Origin: Doryteuthis pealeii
Lineage: Eukaryota; Mollusca; Cephalopoda; Myopsida; Loliginidae
Assembly: GCA_023376005.1 (NCBI GenBank)
Contig: CM042152.1
Coordinates: 76,252,012 to 76,316,011, forward strand
Direction: 5' to 3'
Length of the DNA stretch: 64,000 bases
The translations under genes were made by a program, and so were the position numbers. Shown here piece after piece: positions 21,181-32,587 of the stretch; position 1 is the first letter of the stretch, and each line of letters begins with the position of its first letter. Under the pieces are notes generated by a model. It was not told where the DNA came from and ran no database searches. It saw only the letters and a program-made list of their open reading frames with translations.

Positions 21181-21544
21181 TACTGCTAATGGAGCAGCTA
21201 TATTTACACTGTAAAAACAGCAAGCAATATGGCTCAAACTTTGATCATTCGACCACAACAGTGCCAACTATAAGGACTTATGTGCAGAATGCAGTGTGAC
21301 AATAATTAAGATATGTTACAGTAAAAGTACGGATAATTTTTGACTCACCTTTATATATACATATATCCACATGAGGATATATCATATTACACATAGGCTT
21401 AAGCTACTGAAAATGTTATCAATGAGTTGTGGTTTCTAAAACTACAAACATACTAAGACAAACGTCAGCCATATACCATAGCTAGTCTTCTACACTGCTA
21501 TCACTTTCATTTTGAAACTGAAATCTTCTCATATGAGCACATGG

Positions 21545-21885
21545 GTTAGAGATATTGTCACACCCTTCTCGGTAGGGGCTTCTGCCTCCAACGCTATGCA
21601 ACTCTCCTGGGGGCTTCGGCCCCTCATCACGAGTAAGTGATTTTGAATGTATGGACTCTCCAGTCCTTTAATCTCTACTGTTGTATTTCATGTACATGTA
21701 TTTCATTGTTACTGTATCTTGTATAAATGTGCTGTTTATTATATAAAATATTATGTCCAGCCCACGTGTCCGAGTTTGTTTCATTTCAACAAGTTATAAC
21801 ATTGTTATAACCTTGAACCTTACAAGTGTTGACCCCCGACGTGAGGTCTACACCACCTACAAGTGGTGACTACCCGACGTATTGA
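21545..21885 (+). mobile_element. LTR (family A) with primer-binding sites
   Basis: LTR text with CACCCTTCTCGG and GGGGCTTCGGCCCCTC ends at 21824 in CCTTGAACCTTACA. It is followed directly by AGTGTTGACCCCCGACGTGA, a near match to TGGTGACCCCGACGTGA, the complement of the tRNA-Trp 3' end. A second, also imperfect, copy AGTGGTGACTACCCGACGT lies at about 21863-21881, then AACACGCTTTTTG. tRNA-Trp priming is known for CsRn1-type Ty3/gypsy elements. The minus-strand LTR at 60839-61303 is the same family. No gag or pol remains. Confidence 0.65.
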
Positions 21886-22914
21886 ACACGCTTTTTGAAG
21901 GCTTTGTTTCACATTACAACTTGAATTCTTACATGGCCATTATAACTTGTCAATAGCAGTCCATGCTTTACATTTGCATCCTATCATGTATATGTTGACA
22001 TTGCTTTCAGTAGATGTGATCTTACTACCAAGGTATTTCAACTGGTCTACTAATTTCAGAGGCTTGCCTATTTTTCAAGCCCAAATGTTAGGAGTGAACA
22101 TTATACAAGAGAAATATATAATTATTTATACACACATATGGGCAAAGTAAATATGAAAGAATTTTAAAAAATAAATTAAATTAAATATAAATAAGTAAAT
22201 AAACAAATAAATAATAATAATAATAATAATAATAAATGAATAAATAAGTTATATTACATCCAACACAAAATATTATACATCACCATGGCCACCAAACACA
22301 AATACACTCTTTCATACACACACACACGCGTGTGGATACGGTCATAACGTCACAGTCTACACACATTTTCATGCACACACGCGCATGACAACATACGCAC
22401 ACGTACAAACAAAAAAGCGCATTCACGTAAACATGCAACACGAGAATACAGTTATAAAAAATACCTGTAACATTTTCAAAAAAAGAAATTCATTTAACTA
22501 AAAATGCCATAGCAAGACGACAACTACTTCAGTTCCAGTGTTCTTCTTTGAAGAAATTTTATCTTGAAATATCAATATTAAGAATAAATAACAGGTTAAC
22601 AAACAACACCATTGTTACCTTATTTTTTCTTTACACCTGCATTGTGATAGCCTTCAAAATCAACCTCCAAACCAATATATAATTATCTTTTTTCCAGCCA
22701 CATGTCTCACCATATTTGGGACGGGATGACCAAAACTAAGTTATATCAATAGTTTAATCTAATGTGTTTTACACTGTTACAGAGAAATATCAGTTGGAAT
22801 GGGTGTTTGTTTATAATTTTCTTTCTCATAATGGGAGCTTATTTTCACTGCAAGCTTGTTGCATTTTTGCATGAACATGTGTGCTTGCTCTAAATACTGT
22901 GTATATTTTGTCTT
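21886..22914. other. Non-coding; simple repeats only
   Basis: It contains (TAA)n near 22213-22234 and CA-rich text near 22317-22420. No gene or recognised mobile element. Confidence 0.45.
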
Positions 22915-23169
22915 TTAACTCTTTGCTTACCAAATTTTCCCCCACAGCTGTACAAAATATTCTTTTTTTTTTTTTACCTGTATGAGGGGATATTTCAAAG
23001 TTTATAATCTATTCACCTCAGAACTCATTCTATTCAAATAAAGTCCTATTATTATTGTAATCTGAGTCCTTCTGCTCAATTCATGCAAGAGCCACTGCCA
23101 GCAGCTTTACAGTAGGACTGCATTGGTGGGAGAGTCGCTGTGAGTAGTTTAAAGTAGGCAAAGAGTTAA
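22915..23169. mobile_element. piggyBac-like MITE, copy 1
   Basis: Flanked by TTAA on both sides (22915-22918 and 23166-23169). The inverted termini are CTCTTTGCTTACCAAA against the inverse of AGTAGGCAAAGAG. It is ~250 bp, non-coding, and includes CACCTCAGAACTCATTCTA. TTAA target duplication is the hallmark of piggyBac. A second copy is at 38462-38703. Confidence 0.75.
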
Positions 23170-23444
23170 GACATAATGCAAACTATATAAATTATCATTT
23201 TTAGTTTATACAAACCAATAAAAAGTTGAACAAATGATAAATTAGCTTAAATTTAGCTGCTACAAATTCTAAAGAGCCAGTGTGTATTATACACAGGAAT
23301 TTTGACTCCAGAATTTCACAGTGAATTTCTAAGGGGTGCGAGTTATACACAAATACAATGGCAGACTGAAAATTTCATATGCTGACATATCTGCTGTTGA
23401 CTTTTTTGGCCAATGGTATCCAAACACTGCAACACTGATGGATA

Positions 23445-23672
23445 TTTTTGTTTCTTTTAATGGCATATCAACCATCATGGGAAATTTAATGCTAAAGCCA
23501 TTCTAAGAGATCAGTAGTGGTAACAATGTAACCCAATAGCTGAGAGATGGGGGGGGGGGTTCATACTTTTTCCAGGGGTATTAGTCTGAAAGTGAACATA
23601 ATAACACAACTGGAATTCAAACTCATTTACTATGATGATGTAGCCCACCACATTCTGCCACAGAGATTCCCC
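23445..23672 (-). repeat. SINE-C copy
   Basis: The minus-strand head with CTGTGGCAGAATGTGG (decayed A box) and GAGTTTGAATTCC (B box) is followed by the body TTTCAGACTAATACCCCTGG and the 3' end GTTGATATGCCATTAAAAG. Confidence 0.7.
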
Positions 23673-24268
23673 CCAAACACAAGAGAGATTACATTGAAAA
23701 ATAAACCTCATTTGGTCACATTCCATGAGAGCATCTTGGTCAGCCTGTGAACCTTTCAGTCGACCCTTGTAATTGCGATAAATAGATAAATGTTTTTGAC
23801 AGGTATCACAGGTAAATAAAATGTTCATCAGACAAAGGAAGCCAACAAGAAATAAATAAATGAATAAATAAGAAAAAAAAATAGGATAAAACATAACCAA
23901 AATAAAAAAAAAAACAAGTTTATCCGTCACTTGTTACGAGGCAATTTAGCTTTGCACATATACAAAAATAGTTTGGTGGGTTGAGGCAGAAAATGAAATA
24001 GTACAGAAGCTAACAAAAAAAGAAAAAAAAGAAAAAGAAAGAATGCTAGATCTTGGAAGAAAATCAGTAACATGATATCTTTAATGTACAAACCAAAGCT
24101 ATCAGCACATCAAAAAACTATCTAACAGGTAAAGAATAATAGTAATCCTCGAAAACATTGTTCAGAAAAATAGAATTACTTATATATTCACAAAGAATGT
24201 CCAAAAAGAAACTGAACATTTTGAAAAACTAAAGGTATGGCTTTACCTGCAATTTAGGTGACTGATTG
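23673..24268. other. Non-coding, nothing recognised
   Basis: AT-rich, with short A-tracts. A minus-strand open frame at 23511-23930 overlaps the SINE and has poor coding character. Confidence 0.35.
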
Positions 24269-24269
24269 T

Positions 24270-24370
24270 GGTGTGTAATGGTTAGCAAGCTAGTCTCGCA
24301 GATCCATTACTATTGAATAGAAAGTTCGATCCTCAAAAACTTTAGTGACTTCTTAGTGAAAATAGATCAC
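24270..24370 (+). repeat. SINE-E head
   Basis: GTGTAATGGTTAGCAAGCTAG (A-box-like) and AAAGTTCGATCCTC (B-box-like), as at 50405 and 51485. Confidence 0.5.
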
Positions 24371-24408
24371 TACTAGGACTGAGCCTATTCTAGTAGTGAC
24401 CACACCAA

Positions 24409-24600
24409 GTGGATTTTAACAGGTTTGAATTCAGAGTTTTCTTTCTAACCAAGTCTGCCCTACTATTTACCCATAGCTGGAGGGAGAGTAGTTGGATTCA
24501 TACCTTTCCCAAGGGTATTAGCACTATGTGAACTGTAGCTTTGTCCAGGATTTGAACTCAGGTCAACGAGTCATTTTCCTACAACTATCCATGACACGAA
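24409..24600 (-). repeat. SINE-A copy, shortened
   Basis: Body words GCTATGGGTAAATAGTAGGGC and GAGTTCAAATCCTGG on the minus strand. The 3' tail is missing. Confidence 0.7.
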
Positions 24601-24690
24601 TAACTAATCCTCACTGGATGCCCCATACTTATGGCCTTGTGTCAAATCCTACCCATAGGTTAAATATATATATATATATTTTTTTAACAA

Positions 24691-24858
24691 GGAGGCACAT
24701 GCTGTAATGGTTATATTTGCAGGAAATGGACTCAGCATGCCAAGTTCAAATCTCAGATAAAACTGTCTGCATTTCACTTAGCAATAACGCCATTGAAAGA
24801 GGCATGAAACCATCTCTCCCTATGGATAAAATATTAGGGCAGACTTAGGCACTTTAGG
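24691..24858 (+). repeat. SINE-A copy, 3'-truncated
   Basis: GGAGGCACATGCTGTAATGG head, AGTTCAAATCTC B box, body to AGGGCAGACTTAGG. It follows a TA/T run. Confidence 0.7.
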
Positions 24859-25020
24859 TGCTTTGACGTTGATTGTTTTATTGAAAAATCAATGGTAAAA
24901 TTTGTGCAAATTTATCATGAAATTGTGGAACAATATTTTAAATGGCTTTCTAGCTCAGGTATATGACCCATAAATATGTGTCCATTGTATGATTTATCAT
25001 ATTCTTTGACAAATTTGCAA

Positions 25021-25315
25021 TATTCAATCCAAATGTCCACAAAATTACCAATTTAGCCCAAATGTCCACAAAATGACCAATCTAGTACAAATGTCCACAA
25101 AATGACCAATTTAGCCCAAATGTCCACAAAATGACCAATCTAGCCCAAATGTCCACAAAATGACCAATCTAGCCCAAATGTCCACAAAATGACCAATTTA
25201 GCCCAAATGTCCACAAAATTACCAATTTAGCCCAAATGTCCACAAAATTACCAATTTAGCCCAAATGTCCACAAAATTACCAATTTAGCCCAAATGTCCA
25301 CAAACGACCAATTTA
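25021..25315. repeat. 29-bp satellite, about ten units
   Basis: The unit is TAGCCCAAATGTCCACAAAATGACCAATC or close variants. It starts from CAATCCAAATGTCCACAAAAT and ends against the SINE-B copy at 25325. A related locus at about 27020-27115 has the same left flank but only one decayed unit. Confidence 0.9.
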
Positions 25316-25324
25316 GCTCATTAG

Positions 25325-25567
25325 ATAAAATAAAAGTCGGTGGCATGGCCTATTGTCAGTATCAGATGAACAATGAGGATGTCTATCCCCTTTCTGCTAG
25401 TACTAGACCTTGTAGTGGAGCACAACACATACTGTCAGCTCCCAGATACTTTACCGCAAAGATCAGATTCCCTAAGCTGTGCTATTCATGTGCTGAGTTG
25501 GCGAGGACCAGTATCAAACCCAGAACCTTGCGATTCTTTGGTAAATGCTCTACTGACTGAGCTAAAC
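25325..25567 (-). repeat. SINE-B (tRNA-derived), full length
   Basis: Minus-strand head: TTTAGCTCAGTCAGTAGAGC (A box) and GGGTTTGATACTGG (B box), then TCAGCACATGAATAGCACAG, the body and the 3' end GCCACCGACTTTTATTTTA. Other copies are at 29012-29225, 33327-33561, 44200-44690, 51192-51431 and 51794-51945. Confidence 0.8.
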
Positions 25568-26751
25568 CTCTTATTAATCCTCTATTAAATATAATCCTTG
25601 ATTGTTAATCCTTTATCTATTAACAATAATCCTTTAATTCTTACACATAATTACCAAGCCACTTTTAAAATTTGGTTGTTTTTTTCGTCCCCTCATATGT
25701 TTTTCAAAAATTTAGATATGGTTATTGTCATATAGTACCTAAATAATGAGAATCGAATCATCTGTTTTTCTATAAATAATGTCTTACAAAACCTTAGAAG
25801 AGCGAAACAAGATCTCATGGGAGTTGTTAATTCAACCTAGCAATTGCTCATTGTTCTGTTCACCTTGTATCTTTGCTTAGTAAACCTTTTCCCCTATCCT
25901 TAATATTCATTGTGTTTCTTTCAATTATTTCTCTATTAACTCATTACTCAAGTTACAACAGTTATTGATACTGAGAGTTTTATAACAATCCTTTAAAAGA
26001 AATAACAGAAAGAAAAAATTGTTACATAATATCATGGGTGGCCTACGAATTATATATATATAAGTGTAGCTAGATTTTTGAATTGATGTTCGTTGAAGAT
26101 TCAAAATTGGAAGGGGTTAAATGGAAAGTTACCGTTAGCCGTTATAGTTATTATTGGCAGGTAATGATCTTTACTTGACCCCCTCAGACTTCCGCCAATA
26201 GAAAGGCATGTGAAAGGAAATTAAGTTAGTTAAGCAGGTTCTGGCAGTTAATCAACAGGAGCAAATATTAAGATTTTCACTTCCAAGATGCCGACTTCTC
26301 ACCACGCGGTTAGAAAACTTTTGGGAGCTGTGGGTTCTTAATAAAGAATAAAAAAACAACAAAGTCTTGCTTAATTATTCAACAAGGAATTAGCACAGAC
26401 TGCCGGCCCAGCAGAGGAAAGAACAAGTATGAAAAATAAGAACCCATCTCATCTCATCTCTCTCCCAATTATATAACCGATACGTAAGGGGTATATAACA
26501 AAATTTAAAAATAAATCATTGGTTTTATAATAAACTGCATGGCACAGTTTACAAAGAATCTAAACTATCTGGGAAAGTAAACAATATCTCATTTCTACAC
26601 CCAAGTATGACACAAATTATAACAAGGACTCCACCTATTCATGAAATATATTCAAGTGTATATACAGTATCGCCCATAAAAAAAAACCCATAGATAAGTA
26701 CACCCCTAGCAATTTTTTTCAAACAGTTAAATTTCTTCTAAACTAAACATA
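25568..26751. other. Non-coding; possible LTR remnant near 26060-26420
   Basis: Around 26060-26420, moderately GC-richer text includes CACCACGCGG and TTCTTAATAAAGAATAAA (polyadenylation-like). No paired copy exists in the window, so the LTR idea is weak. Nothing else is visible. Confidence 0.3.
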
Positions 26752-27195
26752 GTAAAAGTCTACAGAGTGGCCTATTATCATTATCAGCTGAACAGCAAAG
26801 GAGTCTATACCCTTTTCTCTAGCACAATACAAGAGAGATTGTTTTGCTTAAGAAATTGAACTTGTGTCACATCCTACATTATGCAGAGCAGTTGGTAAAT
26901 ATATATATATATATATTGTCAATTGACTTTTTTTCTGTGTGTGTTAAAAGTCTAATAAATATTGAATTATTTCAAACAAAGGGCTATTTAAAGGTCATAA
27001 ATGGATTCCTGGTGAAATTCTCGCCCATAAACATGTGCCCATTGTATGATTTATCATATTCTTAGACAAATTTGCAATGTTCAATCCAAATCTTTATAAA
27101 ATAGCTAATCCATTAAAGTAAAAGTCAGCAGTGAGGCCTATTGTCAGTATCAGCCGAATACCAAGGAGTCTATACCCTTTTCACTAGCATTAAAT
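26752..27195 (-). repeat. SINE-B and SINE-A fragments
   Basis: SINE-B 3' halves lie at about 26752-26845 and 27117-27195. Between them is a plus-strand SINE-A tail (about 26846-26905), (TA)n and the single-unit satellite precursor locus. Confidence 0.55.
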
Positions 27196-27199
27196 CCTG

Positions 27200-27525
27200 G
27201 GTAATGCTTGGTAGCTAGGCTCATAAGTTATAAGTGACTACTAAGCCTGCTTCAGAGTGTTTCAGCCTATGGAGCGGCTAAGTAAAATTAACAGCATTGA
27301 TCCCAGGGGGCTATCCCCCTAGGCAATACCTGCCAACTTAATTTAAAGGGAGGGCTGGGTTTATTGCCCAGTGCCTGTGGTGTCCCCCTTGAGGGCGAAT
27401 GCCAACGGGATCAACGCATTTTTTGTGCCTACCACCCATGAGCTTCGGCTTGTGGGTGGTCCCACATAAAAATGTCCTTGTGTCATGCCTTTACAAGTGG
27501 GATGAGAGGCAAATACCCTAAGTTA
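27200..27525 (-). repeat. Dispersed repeat family P, minus copy
   Basis: Words CCCACAAGCCGAAGCTCATGG, GCAATAAACCCAGCCCT and GCAGGTATTGCCTAGG are shared with plus-strand copies at 28618-28985, 32950-33235 and 35280-35525. No tRNA-like promoter was identified and the class is unknown. Confidence 0.6.
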
Positions 27526-27639
27526 TAAGATTCTATTTCCAGTACAAAAAGATTACACACTAGTAGAGATTCATTTTAAAAAGCGTACTGTGTCAATATG
27601 TGTATAGCTGAAAAAGGCAAAGAAGTTACAAATAATTGC

Positions 27640-28079
27640 GTAATTTATGAGGAAGTGCGTCCCGATCTCCTGCCTCATAAATTGCTACACGGTGACTATT
27701 AAAATAACAACCTCAACTACAGTGTTACTAGAAAGAAAACAACCAACTTAGGGTGTTAAATGTTTTTTTTGGGGGGGGGCTTCTCTTTTTTGTCTTAATT
27801 CTTATTTATTTATTGTAATTTGTCATAATTCTTATTTATTTATCATAATTTGTCGTAATTCAAACTATCGATCTTCATATCTAAACAAGAATTACGACAA
27901 TTTACGATAAATAAATAAGAATTACGACAAAAAAAGAGAAGCCCTCCCCCCAAATACATTAACGCCCTAAGTTGATTGTTTTCTTTCAAGTAACACCGTT
28001 GCTGGGGTTGTTATTTTAATAGTCACCGGGTAGCAATTTTTGAGGCAGGAGACTGGGACGCACTTCCTCATAAATTACC
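27640..28079. mobile_element. Foldback MITE with 9-bp target duplication (Mutator-like)
   Basis: Flanked by AATAATTGC at 27631-27639 and 28080-28088. The termini GTAATTTATGAGGAAGTGCG are inverted at the right end. The arms are about 190 bp each and meet around CAAACTATCGATCTTCATA near 27865. Long inverted arms with a 9-bp duplication fit Mutator-like elements. No transposase frame. Confidence 0.7.
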
Positions 28080-28617
28080 AATAATTGCTTTAAAAAAAAA
28101 TTTAAAAAAAAAAAAAGCTTAATAAAGATAATCACCCAAATCTCATCACTTGGAATTAAAGGAGTTGGGGGTGGGAGGTATAGTGAAATATAAAAAGGTC
28201 ATATATATATATATATATATATAGTCTTTTTTCTCCACATGAGATTACCATAATAGTATAATTACTTTAATAACTGTAAACTCAATCTCAATTAGTAGAC
28301 TCAAGGCATTTGTATATATTAGCTGTACTTACCTATATACAGGTTATAAGATGGCCATTATCAAAAATTAAAGGATATAGAATCACTTATTAAAGTCTAG
28401 GATAATTATCTGTATTTAAAAAAAGTCAAACAAGCAGTACTTAACCATATTAGATAGAGATTTTCAGATGGTCATTATTAAAATAAAGGACAAAGTTTAG
28501 AATAATTATCCATAAGTAATAAAAGTAGATGAAGTGGCCTATTGTCAGTATCAGCTGGATAGCAAGGGAGATATAAAACCATATGAATATGTGCAAATTA
28601 TTAATATTAGATACTTG

Positions 28618-28985
28618 AAACCATATAAGTAAGGGTATTTGCCTCATACCCCACTTGTATGGGCTGGGCACAAGCCCTCGTTTTAACGTGGGCCCACCCA
28701 CAAGCCGAAGCTCATGGGTGGGAAAGAACAAAAATTGCGTCGATCCCTTCGGCATTCCCCCTCAAGGGGGTGCCTCAGGCGCTGAGCAATAAACCCAGCC
28801 CTGCCCTCAAGGGAGCAGGTATTGCCTGGGGGGGATAGCCCCCTGGGATCGACGATAATAATTGTACTCTACCGGTCCAGTGGCCGAAGCACATTGGACC
28901 CCCAGCCGAGGCCGGGTATAGAAGGTATGTCTCAAAGCATAGTAACTGGAACAGATACTACACTTTGATCCTCCCTTCTACGAAA
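28618..28985 (+). repeat. Repeat family P, long copy
   Basis: The GC-richest block in this area, with CCGAAGCTCATGGGTGGG, CAATAAACCCAGCCCTGCC and CCCCCTGGGATCGACG, ending near CCTTCTACGAAAGG. A small SINE-B fragment precedes it at about 28510-28570. Confidence 0.6.
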
Positions 28986-29011
28986 GGTAAGTGTGAAACC
29001 ATATAAGTAAT

Positions 29012-29225
29012 GTAGGCGTGTGGCCTATTGTTGGCATCAGCAAGGGAGTCTATACCCATTTCACTAGTATTAAACCAGAGATTGTTTTTGCATCTGACAG
29101 AGCACTACTCCTACCATCAGCTTTCCACTTTACTGTACAAGCTGTGCTACTCATTCGCTGAGTTGGTGAGTGCCTGTATCGAACCCAGAACCTTGTCGTT
29201 CCTAGGCGGATGTTCTACCACTGAG
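29012..29225 (-). repeat. SINE-B copy
   Basis: The head with AGTGGTAGAACATCCGCC (decayed A box) and GGGTTCGATACAGG (B box) is followed by the body, and it directly abuts the SINE-C copy at 29228. Confidence 0.75.
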
Positions 29226-29227
29226 GT

Positions 29228-29462
29228 TTTGATTTCTTTGTTTAACGGCATGTCAACCTTCATGGGTTATTCAATGTCAAAGCCATCCTTGTAGAAGAGC
29301 AGTAGTGGCACTATTTAACCCATAGCTGGAGGGAGGAAGGGATTCAGACCTTTTGCAAGGGTTTTAGTCTGAAAGTGGATGTGACAGTGCAACTAGAGTT
29401 TCAACTCGCTTATTACAATGTCACAGTCCATCACTTCAGCAACTAAGCCAGAGGGATTCCCA
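29228..29462 (-). repeat. SINE-C, near full length
   Basis: Minus strand: CTGGCTTAGTTGCTGAAG (decayed A box), GAGTTGAAACTC (B box), body, GCTATGGGTTAAATAGTGCC, and the 3' end GTTGACATGCCGTTAAAC. Confidence 0.75.
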
Positions 29463-29514
29463 AAGAGGTGTAGTGTTTCATTATCAATTCAAAATAATTG
29501 CCAAGAGTCAAAAT

Positions 29515-29905
29515 CTATTAATAATGGAGATACGCTTTCGGTTTTTGTCTGTAACAAAACTACGTCACTGCTTACATCAATTTACTCAAAATCGTCATAA
29601 CACAGAATAAATACACTCAAAATTTGAACATGCAACATTAGACAGTCCTCATTGTTTTTTAATACAAGTTTTAATAAATACATGACTGGTATTATATATC
29701 TATATATAGTTTGTTTTATTTTAATATATATTTAAAGTTTACATTTCAAATTGTTTTATTTTTTAATCCTTTAATGAATTTGATGATTTTACTTACTTAG
29801 GGTACAAACACGCTGACATTGATTTTTAACTCCCACCCCTCAGGCAATATGTTTCAAAAATCTATTTTTACATCGCCCTGAGGGTGTTTTTTTTTTTAGT
29901 AAATA
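29515..29905 (-). repeat. Repeat family G copy
   Basis: Inverted match to 8490-8875: ACTACGTCACTGCTTACATC, TACATGACTGGTATTATAT and ACATCGCCCTGAGGGTG. No frame. Confidence 0.7.
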
Positions 29906-30562
29906 TAACTAAGAGAAAATTTATTTAGTTTTTGGTTTTTTTTTCAAAAACAGTCAACATTTAAAATGTCAAGTGACTTTTGCCCCACCTGTACATCTAT
30001 GTACAACTAAACACTTATGATCATTGTAAGATTATAAGCTAACTAGCAGGACCTGTGGATATACCACAGAATGATAATTTAATTATTACAACATTTGGTA
30101 GGTTTACTTAAGAGCTATTGCAATTAGTTTGATATGTAAAAAGTATAATAATCTTGATTTAACTCTCACTCTTTTTTCCTTTCTTTTCATCTTTTCATTG
30201 TGTTCAATTGAAACAAATTAGTGTTATCGCTTCTGCACTCTCATCCCCTCTCTCTATCTTTCCCCCTCACCTTATCTTTCTCCTACTCTCTTTCTTTCTC
30301 ATTATATTTTTTCCTGTAGCTTGTCTTTTTTCTTACCTTTCTTTCTTTCTTTATAATAAAACCAGAATGATTCATTATTTAGCTGACGTGACGACACTCA
30401 TAAGAAATAAGAATTCAACACCAAGATAATCAGGATTTACATTTTTGCATTTTTATCTTGGACAATGTGGACAGTCTCATTTTTAACCAGAGGGTGTTGT
30501 AGGATGATAACGGATGGAAGATTAAGGAACAATCTTATTACTATTATTAATTATTAACTAAT

Positions 30563-30985
30563 TTTAGATAGATAGACGGACATATAAATAGACAGATATA
30601 CATATAGATAGAAAGATAGATATGAACAGACTGAGATGAATGGATAGACAGACAGACAGACATACTGATAGACATATAGAAAGATAGATATAAACAGACT
30701 GAGATGAATAGACAGACAGACATATTGATAGACATATAGAAAGATAGATATGAACAGAGATGAATGGATAGACAGACATACTGATAGACATATAGAAAGA
30801 TAGATATGAACAGACTGAGATGAATGGATAGACAGACAGATATATTGATAGACATATAGAAAGATAGATATGAACAGACTGAGATGAATGGATAGACAGA
30901 CAGATATATTGATAGACATATAGAAAGATAGATATGAACAGACTGAGATGAATGGATAGACAAATAGACATACAGATAGATTACC
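30563..30985. repeat. 64-bp tandem repeat (GATA/GACA-rich), about 6.5 units
   Basis: The unit is built from GATAGACAGACAGA, ATTGATAGACATATAGAAAG and GATATGAACAGACTGAGATG. Ser/Ile/Cys-rich minus-strand frames here are repeat artefacts, because 64 is not a multiple of 3 and all frames look alike. Confidence 0.85.
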
Positions 30986-31345
30986 TTCCTTTTTATCAAA
31001 GAAAGCCCCACCCCCTGTATAATAACCACTTATATGGAAAAATCCTACCTCTTTTCCCAAAAAAGATGTTACATCAAGTTCATGAAATCTGTATGTAAAT
31101 GTAATAATTGTTATCAGACTCAGTTTTGTGATGTGTGATCAAGTCTCACCTTAAGATGATATTTAACCTTAAAAATAGTTGATTACTACTATATCCTACC
31201 ATAATGAGGTTTTTTTTTTGTTTTTTCTTATTTACCTTTACATTCTAGAGGCTATCAAGGATAATCTACTAATTGGAAAAAAATAAACAACAAAAAAAAA
31301 ACAGAATGTGACTTTTATATTAATTTATCAGTCATGAAGCCTGGT

Positions 31346-31757
31346 CGGTTGGTTGGTTGGATTTTACGGCATGTCAACTCTTTTGGGTTATTTTATGCCG
31401 AAGACATTTTGTTTTATTCATTCTTGTTGGGTACTCAATTTTTTTTTAAACACATTTTTTAAAATTGATCTATTCAACCCATAAATGGGATCATAATAGG
31501 TTCTATCACTCCGAGTCAGTATAGACCTGAGAGCAATGGCAATTAAGAATTGTGTTGTAATGGCATATCAACCTTCATGGGTTATTTAATGTCAAAGCCA
31601 TCCTTCTGAATGTAGAACAGCATTGGTACTATTTAACCTATCGTTGAGGGGGGGGGATGAGGAGGTTCATACCTTTCCCAAAGGTATTAGTTCAAAGGTA
31701 AATGTAATAGTGCAATTGGTGTTCGAACTCGCTTACTATACCACAGTGACTTCCCGA
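31346..31757. repeat. Repeat D fragment (plus) then SINE-C (minus)
   Basis: D: GGTTGGATTTTACGGCATGTC to about 31550. SINE-C: 31557-31757 with GTTGATATGCCATTAC at the 3' end and GAGTTCGAACACC (B box) on the minus strand. Confidence 0.65.
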
Positions 31758-31852
31758 TAAAGAATAAGAAAATAAAAAAGAATGTATGTAGGTACATACA
31801 TACATACATACTTTTTTATTTTCTTATACTTTATCGGGAAGCCATCGTGGCG
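31745..31852. repeat. Hairpin with (CATA)n loop
   Basis: CTTCCCGATAAAGAATAAGA is inverted at 31828-31850 around ATGTATGTAGGTACATACATAC. The same module recurs in the larger palindrome at 32216-32679. Confidence 0.8.
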
Positions 31853-31861
31853 TAGTGGCTA

Positions 31862-31862
<1 letters not shown>

Positions 31863-31899
<37 letters not shown>

Positions 31900-31944
31900 C
31901 ATCCACAGACACGTGTTTCGACTTATCAAGTCTCTTCAGTGTGG
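31863..31944 (-). mobile_element. (TA)n-bounded hammerhead element, minimal
   Basis: A TA array (about 31863-31896) lies immediately 3' (minus strand) of a canonical hammerhead, separated by the short tail AUGACCC. The upstream extent is unclear. Confidence 0.5.
31903..31944 (-). ncRNA. Hammerhead ribozyme, type I, canonical
   Basis: Minus strand: stem I CCACA/UGUGG (5 bp), CUGAAGA, stem II GACUU/AAGUC closing GAU (5 bp), GAAA, stem III within ACACGUGU, C17. Cleavage is predicted between 31908 and 31907. Core complete with no inserted base. The copy at 37929-37970 has the same stem I and tail but a different stem II. Confidence 0.85.
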
Positions 31945-32215
31945 CTAGAACATTTTGTAAGCTACCTACAGCCGGAATTGAAATCCGATCGGTTGGGTGT
32001 CAGTCTGGCACCTTAACCATTAGGCTGTCTTCACTTACAGAATGGGAAGGGGATTTTAACTGTTTTAATACACACATCGCTTTGTGTGTAAAGGCCGTCA
32101 CATAGTGCTCCATTCCTTAGAAGAGCATTGCGTTTACGCTTGAGTTGGCGGCCGTCAGCGAGATCCCCCCCAGAGTGCTCAACCCTAGGGGATGGGGAGC
32201 ATATATAAAGAATAG

Positions 32216-32430
32216 TACAATTACTGTTCTTTTTCAAGGATGGCTTTGGTAGTAAATGACATTCGAAGGTTGATATGCCATTGAACAAAAAAACCAAGCC
32301 AAATCATCATATATATATACATACATACATACATACATACATACATACATACATACATACATACATACATACATTTCTTTTTTATTTTCTTATTCTTTAT
32401 CGGGAAGTTACTGTGGCGTAGTGGCTAAAC

Positions 32431-32472
<42 letters not shown>

Positions 32473-32542
32473 GTTTAGCCACTATGCCACAGTAACTTCC
32501 CGATAAAGAATAAGAAAATAAAAAAGAATGTATGTAGGTATG

Positions 32543-32587
<45 letters not shown>

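Noticed and set aside
25021..25315. CRISPR-like array
   Set aside because: The 29-bp units are directly tandem without unique spacers and the context is eukaryotic.
30547..31060. Three overlapping Ser/Ile/Cys-rich minus-strand frames
   Set aside because: They cover a 64-bp GATA/GACA tandem repeat and are open in all three frames, so this is composition and not coding.
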